Position numbers and translations under genes: made by a program
Notes under the pieces: generated by a model
The model's database searches: none
Seen by the model: the letters and a program-made list of their open reading frames with translations, nothing else
What the model was told of the DNA's origin: nothing
Source of the DNA: Streptosporangiaceae bacterium
GTDB taxonomy: Bacteria; Actinomycetota; Actinomycetes; Streptosporangiales; Streptosporangiaceae
DNA: 49,347 nt
Assembly (NCBI GenBank): GCA_025964715.1
Contig: JAOPYH010000246.1
Span: forward strand, 1 to 49,347
Direction: 5' to 3'
Part shown: piece by piece, positions 1-7,267 of the stretch
Layout of the letters: every line of letters begins with the position of its first letter
Position numbering within the stretch: the stretch's first letter is position 1

Positions 1-108
1 TTCCGATCTGATCTCTTAGGTGGCGCCATCGAGCGATCTCGACTAGGTGTCGTCCGCCTCGCCAGCGTCGAGGTCGTCGACGTGAAGCTCTTGAACCTTC
101 TGTGCCAT
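1..108 (-). pseudogene. lsr2: Broken Lsr2 nucleoid-associated protein, N-terminal remnant at the sequence edge
   Basis: Reading leftward from an ATG at 106-108, preceded by a GGAAAGG ribosome site, gives MAQKVQELHVDDLDAGEADD-T and then an in-frame TAG at 43-45. The same frame continues S-R-S-L-D-G-A-T, a TAA at 16-18, then E-I. This aligns without gaps to the usual actinobacterial Lsr2 start (MAQKVQxLLVDDLDG, then GEADET, then a stretch with LDGTTYEI). Lsr2 is a small H-NS-like protein that silences AT-rich DNA, and its place next to lysS matches Mycobacterium. The frame is lost at two codons (Val and Tyr positions). The outermost nine bases (1-9) equal the end of the common Illumina adapter, so the stops may be contig-end error rather than true decay. 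Family assignment is good; broken versus artefact is open. Confidence 0.6.
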
Positions 109-153
109 GGGGACAGACCTTTCCGCCGGAGCAAACTGCATTCGCTTGTCAAA

Positions 154-181
154 GATATACCTCTGCGCTTGCGGCTGACAA
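154..181 (-). promoter_or_regulatory. Putative sigma-70-type promoter of lsr2
   Basis: On the minus strand a TTGTCA box (176-181) and a TATATC box (154-159) are separated by 16 bases, about 45 bases before the lsr2 start codon. The local sequence is AT-richer than its surroundings. No start-site data; inferred from box match and position only. Confidence 0.4.
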
Positions 182-580
182 TTCAGGGGGGCCGTACGGA
201 GTTTCCTTCCGAGGCCGGTAACGCACCGTAATCAGGCCAACGAATCCCGTCTTACTCGACCGCAGACCTGTTCTCCCCCATGCGCCGGGGCATACCTCTC
301 ACTGCTCATCCGCCCTGCAGCCACGAGAACACCAAGATACAGAAGCCACGGTCCACGGTGGGTGCACTCGTCGCAAATTGTCCCGTGCCTCCGCACAAGC
401 CACACGTGTAGATCGCCACCGTGGAAGCGATTTCACCCGTCCGCTTGCCCCTGTACGCCGCGCGGAGCAAGCGCGCCGCGGCTGCGGGGGACCCACTGAA
501 TCCTCGCGGCGGGCCACAAGAAAATACGGGTTCCAAGGTCGCCTTAACGGGCCCATCATGCTCCACGCGATGCCTATTAA
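182..580. other. Intergenic stretch without a recognisable gene
   Basis: About 400 bases between the lsr2 promoter and the end of the RDD gene pair. Open frames on both strands here have Arg/Pro/Ala-rich random composition, no ribosome site and no family resemblance. No tRNA-like cloverleaf or repeat was seen. Confidence 0.5.
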
Positions 581-596
581 CCCCGGTGTACCGGGG
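581..596 (-). terminator. Short GC hairpin after the RDD operon
   Basis: CCCCGG-TGTA-CCGGGG lies immediately after the TAA of the second RDD gene on the minus strand: a six-pair stem with a four-base loop, followed by an AT-rich TTAATA. This is a plausible intrinsic terminator, though the stem is short. Confidence 0.5.
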
Positions 597-597
597 C

Positions 598-1107
598 TTA
601 GAGCCCGCTCCGCACAACGAACGTACGGGCCGCGCGGTCGTGCAGTGCCTGCCTCCGCGGCCGATGGAACAGCGCTGCCGCGTTGGCGACCCACAGCATA
701 CCGGCGATCACACCGAGTATCGGAACCGGGCGCGCCGCGATGGGCACGGCATAGACGGCCGAGCGCAGCAGGGCCTGCCGGACGCCCAGCCCGCCGCTCT
801 CCGGCGGCCGGGGTCCGGGGGGACCTCCGGGTCCGGCCGGCACGACCTCGATGCCCGTGAGCCGTTTGCCGAGCGTCCGCCCCCACAGGGCGAGCTGTAC
901 GGACTCGTAAATCAGCGAGAACACGCCGACGCCGACCGACGCCGCTGTCTCGGCGGTGACCTGCGGCAGCGCGGAGCGCGCGATGAGGACGACCGGGAGA
1001 CCGACGACGAGTGTGTCGATGATGCGGGCCGCCAGGCGCTGCCCAGGCTCGGCCGCCTGGCCCGGCCCCCGGTGAGCGACGCCGGCGACGGGTCCCTCTA
1101 GCTCCAC
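598..1107 (-). CDS. RDD-family membrane protein (second of a pair)
   Basis: Predicted 169 residues if translation starts at the GTG at 1105-1107, which overlaps the stop of the upstream RDD gene by 10 bases. The frame stays open further upstream, but that part lies inside the neighbour and has random Arg-rich composition. The protein keeps the RDD hallmarks: R-L-A-A-R-I-I-D near the N-terminus of the domain, hydrophobic helices, and LWGRTLGKRLTGIEV in the middle, closely matching LWGRTLGKRWFGLRV in its neighbour. RDD proteins are integral membrane proteins of mostly unknown function; some are linked to ion transport. The tandem arrangement suggests gene duplication. The start codon is the weakest part of the call. 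Confidence 0.75.
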   Translation of the reverse strand: MELEGPVAGVAHRGPGQAAEPGQRLAARIIDTLVVGLPVVLIARSALPQVTAETAASVGVGVFSLIYESVQLALWGRTLGKRLTGIEVVPAGPGGPPGPRPPESGGLGVRQALLRSAVYAVPIAARPVPILGVIAGMLWVANAAALFHRPRRQALHDRAARTFVVRSGL

Positions 1108-1820
1108 TCGACGCGGTCGTCGATCACGACGGTGCCGGCGAAGCGGTCGTGCACCGATTGGTGCAGCGGCTCGTCCCAGATCGCCCACAGATAGGCGATG
1201 AGGATCCCCACGGAGACGAGCAGCACCCCGTAGGCCGCGAAGTCGAAGACCTTCACCGCCAGGATCAGGAAGAAGAAGAAGCCCAATTGGTAACCGACTT
1301 GATTGATCGCGGGCCGCCACACGCCGACGATGGCGTCGAGCGGCTCTCCGGCCGGATCGACCTTTACCACACGCAGGCCGAACCAGCGTTTGCCCAGAGT
1401 CCGTCCCCACAAGCTCAGCTGGACGGCCTCATAGAGGAACGGCAGAAGGGACAGGACCGCGAAGAGGACAAAGATGATCGGCCAGGTCCAGACCCCGCCC
1501 TGCTCCTTGGTCTTGCTGCCGGCCATGTCCAGGCCGAGCGCCCCGATGGCAATCGGCAGAATGAGCGCGAATCCGAAAACGGCGACCAGCGCGTTGTCCA
1601 TCACCCGGGCGCCGGCGCGACGGAGAATGGGCGCCAGCGGCAGATCGGCCGCGGGGGACGGCTCGTCGGCATATGAACCGTAGGGCTCATAGGGCTGTTG
1701 ACCGTACTGCCGCTGTGGGGGCGCGGCGTAGGCCGGCTGTCCGTACGGCGATGGCGGGTAAGGCGGCCGGCCCTGCTGCGGGGGCGAGTAGGGGCGCCCG
1801 AGATAAGGGGGTTCGCTCAT
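1098..1820 (-). CDS. RDD-family membrane protein with Pro/Tyr-rich N-terminus (first of a pair)
   Basis: 240 residues. The first 60 residues are rich in Pro, Tyr, Gln and Gly (PPQQGRPPYPPSPYGQP), a low-complexity cytoplasmic tail common in actinobacterial RDD proteins. The RDD domain follows: RRAGARVMDNALVAVFGF, hydrophobic helices, the signature LWGRTLGKRWFGLRV, and a last helix before a conserved DEPLHQSVHDR segment. The ATG at 1818-1820 overlaps the TGA of the acetyltransferase gene as ATGA, so the two are translationally coupled. The function of the family is not established; a membrane transport or stress role is only a guess. Confidence 0.85.
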   Translation of the reverse strand: MSEPPYLGRPYSPPQQGRPPYPPSPYGQPAYAAPPQRQYGQQPYEPYGSYADEPSPAADLPLAPILRRAGARVMDNALVAVFGFALILPIAIGALGLDMAGSKTKEQGGVWTWPIIFVLFAVLSLLPFLYEAVQLSLWGRTLGKRWFGLRVVKVDPAGEPLDAIVGVWRPAINQVGYQLGFFFFLILAVKVFDFAAYGVLLVSVGILIAYLWAIWDEPLHQSVHDRFAGTVVIDDRVEWS

Positions 1821-2332
1821 GTTCCATCCTCCAAGCGGAGCAGCATCCGGGTATTCCCCAAAGTATTGGGCTTGACCCGGTCAAGGTCGAGAAACTCCGC
1901 GACGCCTTCGTCATAGGAGCGGAGGAGCTCCTCGTACACCTCAGGTGAGACCGGGGTCCCCTGGATCGGCTGGAAACCGTGGCGTCCGAAGAAGTCGACC
2001 TGGAATGTGAGGCAGAACACCCGCCCGACTTCGAGTTCCCGGGCGGCTTCGAGGAGCCGGTTCACGATACGGTGCCCGATCCCCCGGCCGCCGCAATCCG
2101 GATCAACAGCCACCGAACGGACTTCCGCGAGGTCTTTCCACATGACGTGCAGGGCGCCGCACCCGACGACGCCGAGCCGGGGGTCATCGGCCACCCAGAA
2201 CTCCTGTACGTCCTCGAAGAGCGTCACAGTGGTCTTCCGGAGCATGCGCCGCCCGGAACCCGCGTACAGGTCGACGAGCCGGCTGATCGCCGGGATATCG
2301 CCCGTTCGCGCCCGCCTGATGGAGACTTCCAC
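1817..2332 (-). CDS. argA: GNAT amino-acid N-acetyltransferase (ArgA-like)
   Basis: 171 residues from the GTG at 2330-2332, which gives VEVSIRRARTGDIPAI at the N-terminus. A longer frame from a TTG at 2416 adds an unconvincing Ala/His-rich leader. The protein closely follows the short, kinase-less ArgA of Mycobacterium (Rv2747 type): VDLYAG, VQEFWVADD, VVGCGALHVMW, VRSVAVDP followed by the acetyl-CoA loop GGRGIGHRIV, then VFCLTFQVDFFGRHGF and a C-terminal VKPNTLGNTRMLL. It would acetylate glutamate (or glutamine) at the first step of arginine synthesis in the cytoplasm. It is the first gene of a three-gene overlapping unit with the RDD proteins; no functional reason for that grouping is visible. 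Confidence 0.85.
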   Translation of the reverse strand: MEVSIRRARTGDIPAISRLVDLYAGSGRRMLRKTTVTLFEDVQEFWVADDPRLGVVGCGALHVMWKDLAEVRSVAVDPDCGGRGIGHRIVNRLLEAARELEVGRVFCLTFQVDFFGRHGFQPIQGTPVSPEVYEELLRSYDEGVAEFLDLDRVKPNTLGNTRMLLRLEDGT

Positions 2333-2565
2333 AAGCAGGTGAGGGTAGTGCGCCACGGCGACCGCCGGACACGCGGGAGCGAAGGCGTCACCGTCCGTGG
2401 CACAATGACCACGCAAGGCTGTCGATCAGAGGCTGGTCTGCGCAAACCGCGGAAGAGGTCTCGATTAGCTCCGCAAAAGTGACGAAGTTCACATCACAGA
2501 TCGGCGACGAGGGAGGTTCTCGCTGATCAGCCGCAGGATGGTACCTGCGATTTCGCATGTTCCGG

Positions 2566-2595
2566 TTGGCATTCACGCCAGAGTCCGTTAATCTC
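2566..2595 (+). promoter_or_regulatory. Putative promoter of the riboswitch/NlpC transcript
   Basis: TTGGCA (2566-2571) and TAATCT (2590-2595) with an 18-base spacer lie just upstream of the riboswitch aptamer. The predicted start near 2602 would include the whole aptamer. Inferred from sequence only. Confidence 0.4.
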
Positions 2596-2629
2596 CAGCG
2601 CTGTCATCAGCAGCCACATAAGTGGCTGC

Positions 2630-2775
2630 AGACCCGCCGAATCCACGGACCGCAACCAGCGCTCCGCGAGCCGGGGACCCATTTTCCCGTGGGGTGAATC
2701 CGCGCACGCCCACTCGCGTGCAGCCGGTAGGGCTGCTCCGGCCCGAACCCGTCAGCTAACCCGGTAGGCGGCTGA
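2630..2775 (+). promoter_or_regulatory. Cyclic di-AMP riboswitch (ydaO/yuaA type)
   Basis: The leader of the NlpC/P60 gene carries the conserved blocks of the ydaO aptamer in order: GGGGACCCA (2674-2682), GGGTGAATCCGC (2693-2704), a variable GC hairpin, and GAACCCGTCAGCTAACC (2746-2762). The ends pair: CCGCC (2635-2639) with GGCGG (2767-2771) can form P1. This class binds cyclic di-AMP and typically turns off cell-wall hydrolase genes in actinobacteria. The ribosome site GAGGAGAGG (2774-2782) begins three bases after P1, so control may act on translation or by early termination. No long T-tract follows. Outer boundaries are approximate. Confidence 0.85.
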
Positions 2776-2789
2776 GGAGAGGAGTCTTA

Positions 2790-3824
2790 GTGGAGCCAGC
2801 GCGCCCCGAACGCGTGCGAGCCGGACAGCGCGCACCCCAGTCGGAAGTTCCAGCCCCTCGCCGTAGCAGGCCTGGCCGGATCCGCAACCGGGTGATCGCC
2901 GTCGCCGGCACCTTCTTCGCGTTGTCTCTCGTCCTCCCCGCAGGGGTCGGACAGGCCAAGCCAGGGCCCAGCGTCAAGGAGCTCAAGGCACAGGCCCAGA
3001 AGCTCAGCAGCCAGCTCGAGCAGCTCTCCGAGCAGGTCAACGGGCTCAAGGTCCGGTACCAGCAGTCACAGCGGGCGGCCAAGGTGGCCGCCGACAACGC
3101 CCGCCGCCAGGAGGTGGCCCTCCAGACGGTCCAGCAGAAGGTCGGGCGCCTCGCCGCGGACTCCTACATGGCCGGCGGCATGGACCAGACCGTCGCGCTG
3201 GCCACTGCCCAGGACCCGCAGGCAATGCTCGACCAGGCCGCCACACTGCACTACTTCGCCTCGCAGGACGGCACCGAGGTCCAGACGCTGGTCCAGGCGA
3301 TGCAGGCCGCGCAGCGCGCCCGTAAGTCCGCTCAGGACCGCGCCACCCAGACACAGAGCCTGAAGTCCCAGATCGACCGGGACAAGAAAAAGGTCCAGTC
3401 GCTCTACGACAAGGTCCGCAGCAAGCTCATCGACAAGGCCCCCGGATCGATCGCGAGCCTCCCTGTCAGCGGCAGCGGCAAGGGCGCTCAGGCACTGCGC
3501 TACGCCATGAGCAAGCTCGGCCGGCCGTACGTCTGGGGAGCCGCCGGACCGACGACGTTCGACTGCTCCGGTCTCACGATGTGGGCCTACGGTCAGATCG
3601 GCATCAACCTGCCGCACTACACCGGCAGCCAGTGGAACGCGGGCACGCACATCTCGCGGAGCCAGCTGCAGCCGGGCGACCTGGTGTTCTTCTACTCCGA
3701 CCTGCACCACATGGGCATGTACATCGGTGGCGGCCAGATGATCCACGCGCCGCAGACCGGTGATGTGGTGAAGATCAGCCCCATGGGCAACCGCCCGTTC
3801 GCCGGCGGCGTGCGGGTCGCCTAG
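2790..3824 (+). CDS. Secreted NlpC/P60 peptidoglycan hydrolase under riboswitch control
   Basis: 344 residues from a GTG with a strong ribosome site seven bases upstream. A basic leader and hydrophobic helix (about 31-55) form a signal peptide or anchor. Residues 60-215 are Gln/Lys/Ala-rich coiled coil (KELKAQAQKLSSQLEQLSEQ), as in the RipA/FtsX-interacting hydrolases that are held inactive by a coiled coil. The C-terminal NlpC/P60 domain (about 228-344) has catalytic Cys259 in FDCSGL, His307 in HHMGMYIG and third polar residue His319 in MIHAP. It should cleave D-Glu to diamino-acid bonds in peptide stems outside the membrane. The c-di-AMP riboswitch ties wall cleavage to osmotic or wall signalling. 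Divergent from argA. Confidence 0.93.
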   Translation: MEPARPERVRAGQRAPQSEVPAPRRSRPGRIRNRVIAVAGTFFALSLVLPAGVGQAKPGPSVKELKAQAQKLSSQLEQLSEQVNGLKVRYQQSQRAAKVAADNARRQEVALQTVQQKVGRLAADSYMAGGMDQTVALATAQDPQAMLDQAATLHYFASQDGTEVQTLVQAMQAAQRARKSAQDRATQTQSLKSQIDRDKKKVQSLYDKVRSKLIDKAPGSIASLPVSGSGKGAQALRYAMSKLGRPYVWGAAGPTTFDCSGLTMWAYGQIGINLPHYTGSQWNAGTHISRSQLQPGDLVFFYSDLHHMGMYIGGGQMIHAPQTGDVVKISPMGNRPFAGGVRVA

Positions 3825-3844
3825 CCCCGAACCCCGGAACTCAC

Positions 3845-3878
3845 GCAGGGGCCGGTCTCCCCAGAGACCGGCTCCTGC
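3845..3878. terminator. Bidirectional terminator hairpin
   Basis: Arms 3845-3859 and 3864-3878 form a 15-pair stem with one G-U pair around a CCCA loop. It lies between the convergent NlpC/P60 and LuxR-type genes and can serve both directions. Confidence 0.85.
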
Positions 3879-3912
3879 GCATTCTCGGGACCGCTCAGCG
3901 CCCCTATGTGGC

Positions 3913-4143
3913 CTAGATCAGCTGTCTTCGAGCCGCCCACACAACGGCCTCGATGGGGGTGTTCACGTCGAGGCGATCGCAGATCGTCCGCAGCCGCCTC
4001 CGCAGAGTCCGTGCACTCAGCTCGAGCTTGCGTGCCGCCACATCCGCTGTGACACCGCTGGCGATCTGAGCGAGCAGGCGGATCTCCTCCTCGTTCAGAC
4101 GCGGCTCCTCGGTGCCACGACGTGTGAGTGTGGCCTGTTCCAC
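3913..4143 (-). CDS. Single-domain LuxR/GerE-type DNA-binding regulator
   Basis: 76 residues from a GTG at 4141-4143 preceded by GGGAGGAC; the open frame upstream to 4491 has no ribosome site and random composition. The whole protein is one GerE-type helix-turn-helix: EEPRLNEEEIRLLAQIASG, then VTADVAARKLELSARTLRRR (scaffold and recognition helix), then CDRLDVNTPIEAVVWAARR. There is no receiver or ligand domain, so it must sense through another protein or through its own level. In the family the helix after SARTL contacts DNA. Such stand-alone GerE proteins are frequent in sporulating actinomycetes. Its target is not evident. Confidence 0.8.
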   Translation of the reverse strand: MEQATLTRRGTEEPRLNEEEIRLLAQIASGVTADVAARKLELSARTLRRRLRTICDRLDVNTPIEAVVWAARRQLI

Positions 4144-4666
4144 TCCGTCCTCCCTCGTCCGTGGTGATGACCGCGGGGTGCAGCCGTCCGCTGCACAGGC
4201 ACGGGTAGGCCTGGATCGATGCGCGGCTCGTGGACGAGCCCAGGGTCGCCCGGTCGGGGTTGAGGCTTGGCCGGAGTAGGCCGATCGACCGGTAGCGGGG
4301 CGCTGTGCGGGAACCCTGGGTGACGATCCGGTCGTTGACTGTGCGAGCACAGACGCCACCCCGGGTGCACGAGGGAGCGTTCCGGCAGCGCCAGCGACGT
4401 CAGCGTGATGCCTGGGATGGGCTGTGGTTGCAGCCTTTTCCACCCGTCCCCTCACGTCCGACCCCCCGACCGAGATCATGAATCGTTTCAAGCTACGCTT
4501 CGGACCGGAACGCTAGGCGGCCAGATCCGGACCGTCAAGCGCTCAAAGATAACAATGTGCGGGTATAAGGCTCTGTACAGTTACATAGTGTCTCCAGGCT
4601 TGCCCGGAGAACCTTGCTACACCCCATTCACCTGCGAAGACTCATTCATATTCGGCAAGGAGTGCG
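4144..4666. other. Promoter region between LuxR-type and LacI-type genes
   Basis: About 520 bases with no convincing gene between two divergent regulators. The only structures seen are a TATAAG box at 4564-4569 and an imperfect dyad TCTCC-A-GGC-TT-GCC-C-GGAGA at 4591-4610, placed 57 bases before the LacI start, where an autoregulatory operator would be expected. The dyad lacks the central CG usual for LacI-family operators, so it may simply be an RNA hairpin. Confidence 0.35.
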
Positions 4667-5671
4667 TTGCCGCAAGCCAGCATCCGCGAGGTCGCAAAGC
4701 GCGCCGGAGTTTCCGTCGGGACGGTTTCGAACGTCCTAAACCGGCCAGACCGCGTGGCCGAAGAGACCCGTGCTCGGGTGCTTTCGGCCATCGAAGAGCT
4801 CAGTTTCGTGCGCAACGAGTCCGCCCGCCGGCTCCGCCAGGGCCCACCGGCGAAGACCCGGGCCTTCAGCGTCGTCCTGCGGGACGTCGCCAACCCCTAC
4901 TACACCGATGTCGCCCAGGGGGCCGAGGCGGCCATGGACGCAGAGGGCGCCGACCTGATCTGGTGCACGAGCAACGGCTCGCCCAGTAAGGAGCTGCGCT
5001 TCCTGCAGAGGCTTGCCGAGCAGCGCGTGGCCGGGGTGCTCATCACCCCGGTCGGGCTCGACGCGGACCAGATCGCGTGGCTGCACGCCGAGCACATCGC
5101 GGTGGTGGTGCTGGACCGCAAGCCCCAGGCCGCGGACGTATGCTCCGCCCGCGTCGACCATGTCGCCGGAGGCGAGATCGCTGTCGACCACCTGCTGGGG
5201 CTCGGCCGGGAGCGCATCGTCTTCGTGACCGGCCGGCCCGAGTCCGAGCCGGGTCACGACCGCCGGGACGGCGCGGCGCGGGCCCTGGCCCGGGCCGGCG
5301 CCGGCGAGCTGGTGACCCTGGTGCAGGACACGATGACCGCCACCGCGGGACAGGAGGCGGCCGGCCGGCTGCTCGACCGGGTCGCCATGCCCTTCGCGGT
5401 GTTCTGCGCCAATGACCTGCTCGCGATCGGCGTGATCAACGAACTGCTCCGGCGTGAGGTCAAGGTGCCGCAGGAGGTGGCGGTGATCGGCTACGACGAC
5501 ATCGAGCTGGCCGGCACCGCGGCCGTTCCCCTCACCACCGTGCGGCAGCCCCGGCACGAGCTCGGCCGGGTGTCGGCCGGCCTGGCGCTGACCGAGGCGG
5601 CCGAGGGAGTGGACCATCGGCATGAGCACATCGTGCTCACGCCCGAGCTGATCGTCCGCAGCTCCGCCTGA
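4667..5671 (+). CDS. LacI-family transcriptional repressor
   Basis: 334 residues, starting at a TTG with AAGGAG four bases upstream. The N-terminal LacI helix-turn-helix is complete (about 4-25): IREVAKRAGVSVGTVSNVLN, then RPDRVAEETRARVLSAIEEL as hinge-side helices. The sugar-binding fold follows (about 60-330), with VLRDVANPYYTDVAQGAE, VDHVAGGEIAVDHLLGLG, FCANDLLAIGVINEL and VIGYDDIELAGTAAVPLTTV. A sugar or small metabolite would release it from its operator. No transport or sugar-use gene is adjacent, so the regulon cannot be read from context. It runs convergent with lysS with only four bases between stop codons. Confidence 0.9.
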   Translation: MPQASIREVAKRAGVSVGTVSNVLNRPDRVAEETRARVLSAIEELSFVRNESARRLRQGPPAKTRAFSVVLRDVANPYYTDVAQGAEAAMDAEGADLIWCTSNGSPSKELRFLQRLAEQRVAGVLITPVGLDADQIAWLHAEHIAVVVLDRKPQAADVCSARVDHVAGGEIAVDHLLGLGRERIVFVTGRPESEPGHDRRDGAARALARAGAGELVTLVQDTMTATAGQEAAGRLLDRVAMPFAVFCANDLLAIGVINELLRREVKVPQEVAVIGYDDIELAGTAAVPLTTVRQPRHELGRVSAGLALTEAAEGVDHRHEHIVLTPELIVRSSA

Positions 5672-5675
5672 GCCG

Positions 5676-7202
5676 CTACTCCGGCTTGACGAGCGGGAAC
5701 AGGATCGTGTCCCGGATGTTCTTGCCGGTGAAGGCCATGATCATCCGGTCGATGCCGGCTCCCATTCCGCCGGTCGGCGGCATGGCGTACTCCAGCGCCC
5801 TGAGGAAGTCCTCGTCGAGCTGCATCGCCTCGAGATCTCCGCCGGCGGCCAGCAGGGACTGCTCGGTGAGCCGGCGCCGCTGCTCGATGGGGTCGATCAG
5901 CTCGGAGTAGGCAGTGCCCAGCTCGGTGCCGAATCCGATGAGGTCCCACTTCTCCGTCAGCCGCGGGTCGTCGCGGTGCTGACGCGTGAGTGGAGAGGTC
6001 TCCAGCGGATAGTCCATGACGAACGTCGGCTGCACGAGGGTGTGCTCGACCAGCTCCTCGAAGAGCTCCTGGACGAGCCGTCCCTGGCCCGCCTTGGGGT
6101 CCCAGTGGATCTCCCGGGCGTCGGCGTACTTGCGCACGGTCTCCAGCGGTGTGCCGGGGTCGACCTCCTCGCCCAGCGCCTCGGAGACCGCGCCGTACAG
6201 CGTGATCCGCGGCCACACCTCGAGCCCGAGGTCGATCTCCTGCCGCTCGGTCCGGCCGCCGCGGTCCGGTCCCACCGGCGCCTCGTGCACGACCACGGAC
6301 GTCCCGAGCGCCGCGACGACCGCCTTCTGGTACATCCGCTGGGTGAGGTCGGCCATGTCGTTGTAGTCGAGGTAGGTCCCGTAGGCCTCTAGCATGGTGA
6401 ACTCGGGGTTGTGGGTCGAGTCCGCGCCCTCGTTGCGGAAGGTGCGGCTCACCTCGAAGACCTTGTCGATGCCGCCGACCACGAGCCGCTTGAGGTAGAG
6501 CTCGATCGCGATCCGCAGATAGAGATCCATGCCATATGCGTTGATGTGGGTCCGGAAGGGCCGAGCCGCCGCACCGCCGTGGATGGGCTGCAGCATGGGC
6601 GTCTCGACCTCGAGGTAGCCCTCCTCGTGCCAGAAGTCGCGTACGGCCCGTACGGTGGCGCTGCGGACTCGCGCCATGCGGCGCGCCTCGTCGTTGACGA
6701 TCAGGTCCACGTAGCGCAGCCGGACCCGCGCCTCGGGGTCGGTCAGCCCCGCGTGCTTCTCCGGCAGCGGCCGCAGGCACTTGGAGGTGATCGCGAAGCT
6801 GTCGGCCATGACCGACAGCTCTCCCCGCCGGGAGGTGATGATCTCGCCCTCCACGCCGACGTGGTCGCCGAGGTCGACGTCGCGCTTCCAGGCCTCCAGG
6901 GTCTCCTCGCCGACTCCGGCGAGGGACAGCATGATCTGGATGTCACCGCTGCCGTCGCGGATCGTGGCGAAGCAGAGCTTGCCGGTGTTGCGCGCCAGGA
7001 TCACGCGGCCCGCGACGCCGGCTTTCTGACCGGTCGCGACGTCCGGCTCGAGGCCGGCGTGCGCGTCGCGGATCTCCGCGATCGTCGCCGTACGGGGGAA
7101 CCCGACCGGATATGGGTCGATGCCGCTCTCCCGTAGGCGGGCCAGCTTCTCCCTGCGGACACGCATCTGGTCCGGCAGTTCGTCGTAGGTGTCTTCGCTC
7201 AC
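5676..7202 (-). CDS. lysS: Lysyl-tRNA synthetase, class II
   Basis: 508 residues, the normal size of a bacterial class II LysRS. An N-terminal OB-fold anticodon-binding domain (about 60-145, GVAGRVILARNTGKLCFATI) is followed by the class II catalytic core: motif 1 with RYVDLIVN at 163-170, motif 2 FRNEGADSTHNPEFTMLEAY near 255-275, and motif 3 PTGGMGAGIDRMIM near the C-terminus. It charges tRNA-Lys with lysine in the cytoplasm. It is the last gene of the pan/nad/coaX series, with lsr2 further downstream, as in Mycobacterium. No C-terminal or N-terminal MprF-like fusion is present; an MprF-like protein is encoded separately at 25486-27282. Confidence 0.97.
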   Translation of the reverse strand: MSEDTYDELPDQMRVRREKLARLRESGIDPYPVGFPRTATIAEIRDAHAGLEPDVATGQKAGVAGRVILARNTGKLCFATIRDGSGDIQIMLSLAGVGEETLEAWKRDVDLGDHVGVEGEIITSRRGELSVMADSFAITSKCLRPLPEKHAGLTDPEARVRLRYVDLIVNDEARRMARVRSATVRAVRDFWHEEGYLEVETPMLQPIHGGAAARPFRTHINAYGMDLYLRIAIELYLKRLVVGGIDKVFEVSRTFRNEGADSTHNPEFTMLEAYGTYLDYNDMADLTQRMYQKAVVAALGTSVVVHEAPVGPDRGGRTERQEIDLGLEVWPRITLYGAVSEALGEEVDPGTPLETVRKYADAREIHWDPKAGQGRLVQELFEELVEHTLVQPTFVMDYPLETSPLTRQHRDDPRLTEKWDLIGFGTELGTAYSELIDPIEQRRRLTEQSLLAAGGDLEAMQLDEDFLRALEYAMPPTGGMGAGIDRMIMAFTGKNIRDTILFPLVKPE

Positions 7203-7267
7203 GCAATGAGGCTACCGACCGGGTGGCCCGCCATGCGAATCATCGGCCCTGCGGGAGGGCCGCGTGC

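Noticed and set aside
109..597. Possible tRNA or small RNA in the gap between lsr2 and the RDD genes
   Set aside because: A GGGTTCCAAG segment resembles a T-loop but no acceptor stem or anticodon arm can be paired around it.
1108..1410. Upstream extension of the second RDD gene to 1410
   Set aside because: The extra 101 residues overlap the first RDD gene in a different frame and are Arg/Gly-rich without resemblance; a GTG start at 1107 fits the domain boundary.
4144..4491. N-terminal extension of the LuxR-type regulator
   Set aside because: No ribosome site near 4491 and low-complexity Pro/Arg/Ser/Thr sequence; GGGAGGAC before the GTG at 4143 supports the short form.
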